Assembly (NCBI GenBank): GCA_013154075.1
Contig: JAADDG010000225.1
Coordinates: 1-11,197 of the forward strand
Length of the DNA stretch: 11,197 bases
Reading direction: 5' to 3'
Source of the DNA: Campylobacterota bacterium
GTDB lineage: Bacteria > Campylobacterota > Campylobacteria > Campylobacterales > JAADDG01
The notes below the pieces were generated by a model that searched no databases, had not been told where the DNA came from, and saw only the letters and a list, made by a program, of their open reading frames with translations. A program made the position numbers and the translations under genes. This document shows, one piece after another, positions 7,217 through 11,197 of the stretch; the stretch's first letter is position 1; every line of letters starts with the position of its first letter.

Positions 7217-7645
7217 TTAGATGCTTGCGTTAAAAAGTACCTGTTTTTTAGGCCCTACTTTTTGATAGCCTTCCAACTCTCTTGGAAAGATCTCATCCAA
7301 TAGGGAGTTGTAAAATTCGCTTACGGCTATGACCATCTGGGCGTATTCTTTGTTTATCTTTTTTAGTTTTGTTAGTTTGTTTTTCATCTCCTCAAGCATA
7401 CTTTTAGTCTCTTGATCTAAAAGTTCGCTTAGATCTTTGCCCGGATTTTCTTGAACGATTCTTAATAGTTCTTTGTCGATTATGCTTTTTTTATTTTCGA
7501 AAGCTATGACAAGTTCATCTTTTAATGTTGAAGAGTTGAAAATCTTTTCGTGATTAGCTTTTTTGATCTCTTCTATATCCTCTTTTGTCAAATCTATAAG
7601 ATTATCTATATCTTTAATGATAGCCTTTAAATAGTGTTTTAGCAT
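7217..7645 (-). CDS. flgN: FlgN-like flagellar export chaperone
   Basis: The protein has 142 residues from the ATG at 7645 (MLKHYLKAIIKDIDNL). A longer frame can start at TTG 7663, but AAAAAAGGAG, a near-perfect ribosome site, sits 5 nt before the ATG and inside that extension, so the ATG is chosen. The protein is almost wholly helical and charged, with long coiled-coil stretches (roughly 5-60 and 75-110), as in FlgN, the cytoplasmic chaperone that binds the C-termini of FlgK and FlgL before export. The sequence alone is too divergent for a firm family call. The place between flgM and flgK, the same as that of the C. jejuni FlgN-like Cj1465, carries much of the weight. The tail EGYQKVGPKKQVLFNASI is less helical. 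Confidence 0.75.
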   Translation of the reverse strand: MLKHYLKAIIKDIDNLIDLTKEDIEEIKKANHEKIFNSSTLKDELVIAFENKKSIIDKELLRIVQENPGKDLSELLDQETKSMLEEMKNKLTKLKKINKEYAQMVIAVSEFYNSLLDEIFPRELEGYQKVGPKKQVLFNASI

Positions 7646-7670
7646 AATCGCTCCTTTTTTCAAAGAGACG

Positions 7671-7708
7671 AAAAAGAAGCGGAAGCTTGATTAAAGCAGC
7701 TCCTCCGC
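7671..7708 (-). terminator. Possible attenuator hairpin between flgM and flgN
   Basis: On the minus strand GCGGA-GG-AGCT (7708-7698), a 10-nt loop and AGCT-TCCGC (7687-7679) form a 9-bp stem with a two-base bulge, directly followed by TTCTTTTT. It spans the last codons and TAA of flgM (7691-7693). It looks like a weak intrinsic terminator that would lower, not abolish, read-through into flgN-flgK. The bulge and broken T-run keep confidence low. Confidence 0.35.
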
Positions 7709-7915
7709 TATCTTTCTGGCGGTAGCATCCAAATTTATTTTGTACTCGCCTTTTTCGATCATCTCTTTTATTTTTTGAATCTTTAATTCTCTCTCGTTTT
7801 GAGGCGTCTTTGACGTCTCTTTAGTTTCGCTACTCTTCCTATTAATATTTATATCGGCATTTTTATTTATATCTTTAGTGTTTAAAACCGGTTTTTGAGC
7901 AATATCCGTAATCAT
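7691..7915 (-). CDS. flgM: Anti-sigma-28 factor FlgM
   Basis: The gene encodes 74 residues, within the usual 65-100 for FlgM. The N-terminal half is polar and probably disordered (many N, K, T and S). The C-terminal block KIQKIKEMIEKGEYKINLDA followed by TARKIAEELL (residues 45-74) is the FlgM core: the 'I-x-x-G-x-Y-x-I/V-D/N-x-x-x-x-A-x-K-I-A' helices that clamp sigma-28 (FliA). In the family FlgM keeps FliA inactive until the hook-basal body is complete and FlgM is exported or otherwise inactivated; in Campylobacterota this coupling also involves FlhA. ATG 7915 has AAAGGA 8 nt upstream. The 148-bp gap to flgJ holds its own sigma-28-like promoter, giving the expected feedback loop. The gene may also be reached by read-through from the flgI promoter. 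Confidence 0.92.
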   Translation of the reverse strand: MITDIAQKPVLNTKDINKNADININRKSSETKETSKTPQNERELKIQKIKEMIEKGEYKINLDATARKIAEELL

Positions 7916-7953
7916 CGTTATAATCCTTTAGTAAAATTTCTCTTACAAGGATT

Positions 7954-7981
7954 ATATCGTCAGTTGCTTAAGAAAACTTCA
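7954..7981 (-). promoter_or_regulatory. Sigma-28-like promoter of flgM
   Basis: On the minus strand TGAAGTTT (7981-7974; 7 of 8 to TAAAGTTT) is followed after 12 nt by GACGATAT (7961-7954; 6 of 8 to GCCGATAA). This predicts a start around 7945, some 30 nt before the flgM ATG. The same place reads TATAAT (7956-7951), so a vegetative -10 is also possible, but no TTGACA lies 17 bp upstream of it. Self-control of flgM by the sigma factor it inhibits is known in other flagellar systems. Confidence 0.5.
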
Positions 7982-7987
7982 TAACTT

Positions 7988-8004
7988 TTTACTAATTTAG
8001 TAAA
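7988..8004. repeat. 17-bp perfect palindrome upstream of flgM promoter
   Basis: TTTACTAA-A-TTAGTAAA (minus-strand reading) is an 8-bp perfect inverted repeat around one base, ending 6 bp upstream of the sigma-28-like -35 box. The half-site TTTACTAAA occurs again at 7935-7927, between promoter and ribosome site. The layout fits an operator for a dimeric DNA-binding protein, but no regulator can be named. The palindrome is not followed by a strong T-run in either direction, which argues against a terminator. Confidence 0.45.
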
Positions 8005-8063
8005 CTTTTTTGGACTTTTCGATGCCAAAATTAACAAAAATATGTACTTTCATTCAAATATGC

Positions 8064-8360
8064 TTATTTATTATTTTCTTTTAAAAAATTATATAACAAT
8101 TCGCTAAATCCGAAATGTCCGCTCATTTGTGAACTTAAAGCGTCATTATACATGGATCTGTATATTTTATCTCCCGCATCTTTAGGAAAAAGCGGATCGT
8201 TTTTGGGTAGAGATATGTCCAAAATCTTTTTTATCAAAAACGCCTCGAATTGATCCGTGAGCTCTTTTAATTTTTTATCATCGAGATCTTTTTTTTCAAG
8301 GTTGTTTTTCAGTTTAGAATACTCCATGCTCATTAAAGAGGTGCTGTTGTCTATTTTCAC
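8064..8360 (-). CDS. flgJ: Flagellar rod-binding protein FlgJ (N-terminal domain only)
   Basis: The gene encodes 98 residues covering just the rod-binding domain: ELTDQFEAFLIKKILDIS (33-50), DAGDKIYRSMYNDALSSQMS (61-80) and GHFGFSELLYNFL (81-93). Enteric FlgJ adds a C-terminal muramidase of about 150 residues that opens the peptidoglycan. Here the gene ends cleanly with TAA, and a single-domain FlgJ is normal in Campylobacterota, so this is not a truncation; a separate peptidoglycan hydrolase must act elsewhere. The start is GTG (8360), with AGGAG 5 nt upstream. That ribosome site overlaps the flgI stop as TAAGGAG, so flgI-flgJ translation is closely linked. FlgJ works in the periplasm as the rod cap or scaffold. 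Confidence 0.93.
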   Translation of the reverse strand: MKIDNSTSLMSMEYSKLKNNLEKKDLDDKKLKELTDQFEAFLIKKILDISLPKNDPLFPKDAGDKIYRSMYNDALSSQMSGHFGFSELLYNFLKENNK

Positions 8361-8369
8361 GATCTCTCC

Positions 8370-9425
8370 TTAGATTATTTCAAGTTTGGCGTCTATCGCT
8401 CCGGCTCTTTTCATAGCTTCGAGGATGGAGATGATATCTTTCGGACTTGCTCCGAGTTTGTGCAAAACTCTTGCGAGATTTGCTACGGTAACTTCCTCTT
8501 TTTTTACTTTTATAAGATTGTTTGAAGGCGATATCGCAACTCCGTCATCCATATCCACACTGTTTTTGTCTATTTTCAGTTTCTCTTTAGGAGATATTTT
8601 TATCGTCAAATCTCCGTGAGTGATCACTACGGGATCTATGGTGATATCTATTCCCGCTACGATAGTTGCCGTTCTTTCGTCTATTACGATTTTTTGCTCT
8701 TTTTCGTAGTTGATATTTATGTTCTCTATTTTTGCTAAAAACTCCACCATAGACATATTTTTGGGTCTTTTTAGTTCCACCACTCTTGCGTTGGTTGCTA
8801 TGGCGACGGTTTGGTGAAAGTATCTGTTTAGGGTGTTTTGTATCGCTACGGCGTTTGCGAAATCGCTTCTTTTAAGAGAGAGTTTGGCGTAGTTTTTTTT
8901 GTAGATGCTTTCGGCTATTTCTCTCTCTATCAAAGCTCCGTCGAATATCGTAGCTACCGTAGGATGGTTCGCTCCGCCTCTATCGTTTTTGCCTCCGATG
9001 GTTATCGGGCCTTGAGCGAGAGCGTAAATTTGTCCGTCCACTCCTTTTAGAGGGGTAAGAAGCAGCGTGCCTCCTTGAAGGGATTTTGCGTCTCCTATGG
9101 ATGAGACTACCACGTCTATTTTATCTCCCTGTTTTGCAAAAGGCGGCAGTTTAGCCGTCACTATGACCGCCGCTACGTTTTTTGATTTGATATTTTGGGG
9201 ATCTATTTTGACGTTTACGGTCGATAAGAGATTCGATAGAGCTCTTAGAGTGAATTTTGAGGAGCTTCCGTCTCCCGTTCCTCTAAGTCCCACTACCAAA
9301 CCGTAGCCTATTAGCTGATTGTCTCTTACTCCCACTATGTTGGCTATATCTTTTATTTTTTCCGCCGATAACTGTAAGGAGAATATAACGGATATGGTGA
9401 TGGTAATAAATAGTTTCAATTTCAC
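8370..9425 (-). CDS. flgI: Flagellar P-ring protein FlgI
   Basis: The gene encodes up to 351 residues, the normal FlgI length. A signal peptide (residues 1-21: a lysine, a hydrophobic stretch ITITISVIF, cleavage after LSA) sends it to the periplasm, where FlgI forms the P-ring around the rod in the peptidoglycan. Family blocks are IKDIANIVGVRDNQLIGYGL (24-43), VVGLRGTGDGS, the LPPFAKQGDKIDVVVSSIGD region, LLLTPLKGVDG, and near the end VTVANLARVLHKLGASPKDI with ISILEAMKRAGAIDAKLEII. The outermost start GTG (9425) is listed. However, AAGGCGGTGA, nearly the full anti-Shine-Dalgarno complement, includes that GTG and places a TTG (9419) at good spacing, so the real start may be 9419 (349 residues). 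The gene is first in the flagellar run and preceded by a sigma-54 site. Confidence 0.97.
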   Translation of the reverse strand: MKLKLFITITISVIFSLQLSAEKIKDIANIVGVRDNQLIGYGLVVGLRGTGDGSSSKFTLRALSNLLSTVNVKIDPQNIKSKNVAAVIVTAKLPPFAKQGDKIDVVVSSIGDAKSLQGGTLLLTPLKGVDGQIYALAQGPITIGGKNDRGGANHPTVATIFDGALIEREIAESIYKKNYAKLSLKRSDFANAVAIQNTLNRYFHQTVAIATNARVVELKRPKNMSMVEFLAKIENININYEKEQKIVIDERTATIVAGIDITIDPVVITHGDLTIKISPKEKLKIDKNSVDMDDGVAISPSNNLIKVKKEEVTVANLARVLHKLGASPKDIISILEAMKRAGAIDAKLEII

Positions 9426-9460
9426 CGCCTTTTTGAAAGTGAGGTTTTAATATGTAATTT

Positions 9461-9480
9461 AAGCAAAAATCGTTCCATAG
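9461..9480 (-). promoter_or_regulatory. Sigma-54 (RpoN) promoter of flgI
   Basis: Minus-strand TGGAACGATTTTTGCTT (9477-9461) matches the TGGCACGNNNNTTGCTT consensus at all fixed positions but one (A for C). The GG (-24) and GC (-12) have exact spacing: 9475 and 9463, 12 bp apart. It predicts a start near 9451 and a leader of about 25-30 nt. In Campylobacter and Helicobacter the rod, ring and hook genes are RpoN genes activated by FlgS/FlgR, so the function fits. FlgJ, and possibly the genes downstream, would be read from here. Confidence 0.82.
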
Positions 9481-9575
9481 TTAAAATATAATTAAATATT
9501 ATAATGTTTTATAACTTTTGGTTATGAAAAAATTCTCTTTTTTTCTTTTTAAAAGGGTGATTTTAAGTTGCCGTT

Positions 9576-9613
9576 AAGTCTAATTTTAATAGGATTAAAT
9601 ATTAGATTTTTTT
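9576..9613 (+). repeat. Porin leader hairpin followed by a T-run
   Basis: TCTAAT-TTTAAT (9579-9590), loop AGG and ATTAAA-T-ATTAGA (9594-9606) form a 12-bp stem with one bulged T, followed at once by seven T (9607-9613). Pairing of AAG (9576-9578) with the T-run can lengthen it to about 15 bp. The ribosome site AAGGAG begins 5 bases after the T-run. It may be an attenuator, an mRNA-stabilising leader hairpin or a protein-binding operator; the stem is almost all A/T. Confidence 0.45.
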
Positions 9614-9628
9614 ATAAAAGGAGTCGTC

Positions 9629-11197
9629 ATGAGAAAGTATATAATTCCCGTCTTATTGGGAGTTTCGTTTATCTCCGCAAATGCGGAAGATGTAGATTTA
9701 AAAGCCGAAATCGAAGAGCTTAAAAAACAGATTGCGGAGCTTAAAAAGGCTCAAAAGAAAATCAACATAAAATCTCTAAAAAAGCAAATTAGAGAGATCA
9801 AAGCTCACGATGCCGGCGACAATATAAAATGGAACGTAGACTTTAGAACGGCCTATGACGTGATAGGATATAAAAGAGCCAACGGAGATAGTGATTGGAA
9901 TCAGATCTTTACAAACAGACTTTGGCTCGGAATGGCTTTTGCTCCAAGCGACAATCTGGTTTTTAAAGGTTTGATCAGTTACTATAAGATGTACGGAGCA
10001 AGTGCCAACAACGCTCAAAGAACGGGAATGCAATCTTTTGGAAAATTCGATACTTTCGATTGGTTTATAAACGAAGTGCCGAGAGACAACGAGCTTAGAA
10101 TAAAAGAGGCTTATTGGCTATATTTGGGTGATGATTTCTTAAATACCGGTATTCCCTGGACCGCAAGTATCGGTAGAAGACCGGCAACCGACGGACTTTT
10201 GGTAAACTACAGAGAGGATCAGAAGGCAAAATCTCCTATAGGGCATATTATAAATACAGAGTTTGACGGAGCGAGTTTTAAATTAAAACTTGAAAACGTA
10301 ACCGACGTTCCCGGAATGTATTTCAAACTATGTATGGGAAGAGGACTTACTAACGCGACGGCCAGATATAGTGATTTTATGGATACTCAAAACAATTACG
10401 TAAAAGAGCCTGACGTAAAGAGTATAGATTTGGCCGGATTTATTTTCGTTCCTTATAACGACGGACAATACTCCGTTACCACCACCGCTTTTAGAGCTTT
10501 CAATCTTATCGGTTTCGAGTATGCGTTTGCTCCCGGTATGGGAGGATTCGTAACCAACGATTTTGCAAACAGAATCGATATTACGAATCCTGTAGGACCG
10601 AGTCAGCCGGGAGATGCTTATATGTTCGCTCCGAAATTGAGTACCGTAGGAGATATGGACGGTGCCGCAATCAGCTTCATAGCAAACGGAATAGGTGACG
10701 GAATAAGCGATTTCTTGGATGATACGGTATTTTTTGCAAGTTTGGCTTATACAAAAACACATCCCGACGGCAGCAACAAAGGATACTATCTCGATCCAAA
10801 CGGCAATCCTATGGATCTAAACGGAGACGGAACTCCGGATCAAGTGGATATTCCTTCTCATATGCTCGGAAGTACCGATTCTAAAACCGGAAGCTCCATC
10901 TATGTAGGGCTTAATTGGCCTTGCCAGTTGATGGAAGATGCGAGAGTGGGAATAGAGTATAATCACGGAAGTAAATATTGGAGAAGCTTTACTTACGCCG
11001 AGGATACTTTGGCCGGAAGTAAGCTTGCCACGAGAGGTGATGCTTACGAGTTTTGGCTAACTAAAGGATTGATAAGCAAAAAACTTACGGCTCAAATCAG
11101 ATATACCTATATCAAAAACGACTATACGGGAAGTCAAGGATTTTTCGCTACTGCCTCCGGAACTCCTTTGACGATGGATGAAGCGAGAGCCATGGGA
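9629..11197 (+). CDS. DUF3373-type outer-membrane beta-barrel protein (3' end outside window)
   Basis: The frame is open from ATG 9629 to the last base: 523 complete codons and no stop, so the gene is cut on the right, probably near its end. A signal peptide (MRKYIIPVLLGVSFISANA, cleavage A-N-A|ED) is followed by a short coiled coil with heptad L/I positions at L24, I28, L31, I35 and L38 (residues 22-58). This resembles the trimer-forming N-terminus of Campylobacterota outer-membrane proteins. The remainder alternates short aromatic and charged strands (WNVDFRTAYDV, TNRLWLGMAF, TAQIRYTYIKNDY), as in a barrel. The layout matches what I recall of the DUF3373 family, whose function (porin or channel, solute unknown) is not established. 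Residues 396-407 contain a DxNxDGxxDxxD loop. The start has AAGGAG 5 nt upstream. All arginine codons I read are AGA, and C-ending codons are frequent, suggesting high expression. Confidence 0.8.
   Translation, partial: MRKYIIPVLLGVSFISANAEDVDLKAEIEELKKQIAELKKAQKKINIKSLKKQIREIKAHDAGDNIKWNVDFRTAYDVIGYKRANGDSDWNQIFTNRLWLGMAFAPSDNLVFKGLISYYKMYGASANNAQRTGMQSFGKFDTFDWFINEVPRDNELRIKEAYWLYLGDDFLNTGIPWTASIGRRPATDGLLVNYREDQKAKSPIGHIINTEFDGASFKLKLENVTDVPGMYFKLCMGRGLTNATARYSDFMDTQNNYVKEPDVKSIDLAGFIFVPYNDGQYSVTTTAFRAFNLIGFEYAFAPGMGGFVTNDFANRIDITNPVGPSQPGDAYMFAPKLSTVGDMDGAAISFIANGIGDGISDFLDDTVFFASLAYTKTHPDGSNKGYYLDPNGNPMDLNGDGTPDQVDIPSHMLGSTDSKTGSSIYVGLNWPCQLMEDARVGIEYNHGSKYWRSFTYAEDTLAGSKLATRGDAYEFWLTKGLISKKLTAQIRYTYIKNDYTGSQGFFATASGTPLTMDEARAMG

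Larger units (their letters stand above)
9426..9628. promoter_or_regulatory. Divergent control region between flgI and the DUF3373 gene
   Basis: This 203-bp region is strongly AT-rich. The flgI side holds the sigma-54 site. On the porin side a TATAAT (9500-9505) is visible without a clear -35, and T-rich tracts occur at about 9534-9550. A second imperfect inverted repeat lies around 9507-9530 (ATAAC-TTTTG-GTTAT core). If transcription starts just after 9505, the porin leader would be about 115 nt and include both hairpins. No sigma-28 or sigma-54 site faces the porin gene. No small ORF with a ribosome site was seen. Confidence 0.4.

Noticed and set aside
7646..7663. TTG start giving a longer FlgN-like protein
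   Set aside because: The strong AAGGAG ribosome site lies inside this extension and serves the ATG at 7645.
8011..8030. TTGGCATCGAAAAGTCC as a sigma-54 site for flgM
   Set aside because: It has a good -24-like TGGCA but no GC at the required 12-bp distance, so no -12 element.
8064..8360. flgJ as a truncated gene or pseudogene
   Set aside because: The single-domain form is the normal Campylobacterota version and the reading frame is clean, with a good ribosome site.
10328..10762. Minus-strand ORFs inside the outer-membrane protein gene (also 9776-10033)
   Set aside because: They are shadows of the plus-strand gene, which is open from 9629 to the end with signal peptide, coiled coil and barrel strands; their compositions (many S, Y, I and C) are typical of antisense reading.
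1..11197. CRISPR array, tRNA/rRNA, insertion sequence, phage or defence island
   Set aside because: No regularly spaced repeats, RNA-gene hallmarks, transposase, integrase or known defence domains were seen on either strand; gene content is chromosomal core plus conserved uncharacterised families.

Overview
The window is an AT-rich bacterial chromosome segment, almost certainly from a Campylobacterota (Epsilonproteobacteria) member, probably one of the free-living lineages. The main reason is the flagellar block flgI-flgJ-flgM-flgN-like-flgK on the minus strand. As I recall it, this is the order of the Campylobacter jejuni flgI/flgJ/flgM/Cj1465/flgK locus. Three further observations agree: flgJ lacks the muramidase half, a DUF3373-type outer-membrane protein of the kind common in this phylum is present, and arginine is coded almost only by AGA in the porin gene. 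I cannot name the genus.

Layout from left to right. Positions 1-171 hold the 3' end of a tonB gene. It converges on a B12-binding-type radical SAM gene (180-1697, minus). A 141-bp AT-rich intergenic region separates that gene from a divergent DUF255/YyaL-type thioredoxin-fold protein (1839-3773, plus). Its end converges, across a small shared hairpin, on a TIGR02757 (DUF2400) gene (3780-4523, minus). That gene is translationally coupled by an ATGA overlap to a DppC-type ABC permease (4520-5323, minus). Next comes flgK (5379-7214), a FlgN-like chaperone gene (7217-7645), flgM (7691-7915), flgJ (8064-8360) and flgI (8370-9425), all minus. A 203-bp divergent control region separates flgI from an outer-membrane DUF3373 protein (9629 to beyond the right edge, plus).

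How the genes work together. FlgI is the P-ring protein and FlgJ is the rod-binding assembly factor. FlgM holds sigma-28 inactive until the hook is finished. FlgN escorts FlgK, the first hook-filament junction protein. The window therefore covers the switch from middle to late flagellar genes. The DNA carries matching signals: a near-consensus sigma-54 site upstream of flgI, a sigma-28-like site upstream of flgM with a 17-bp palindrome next to it, and a possible attenuator between flgM and flgN.

No mobile element, CRISPR array, RNA gene or clearly novel multi-gene system was seen. The items most worth checking are small control structures: the sigma-54 and sigma-28 sites, a ribosome-binding-site-sequestering inverted repeat before the permease gene, and a hairpin plus T-run in the porin leader. 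Several conserved but functionally undefined families also sit together here: DUF4080-like radical SAM, DUF255, TIGR02757 and DUF3373.
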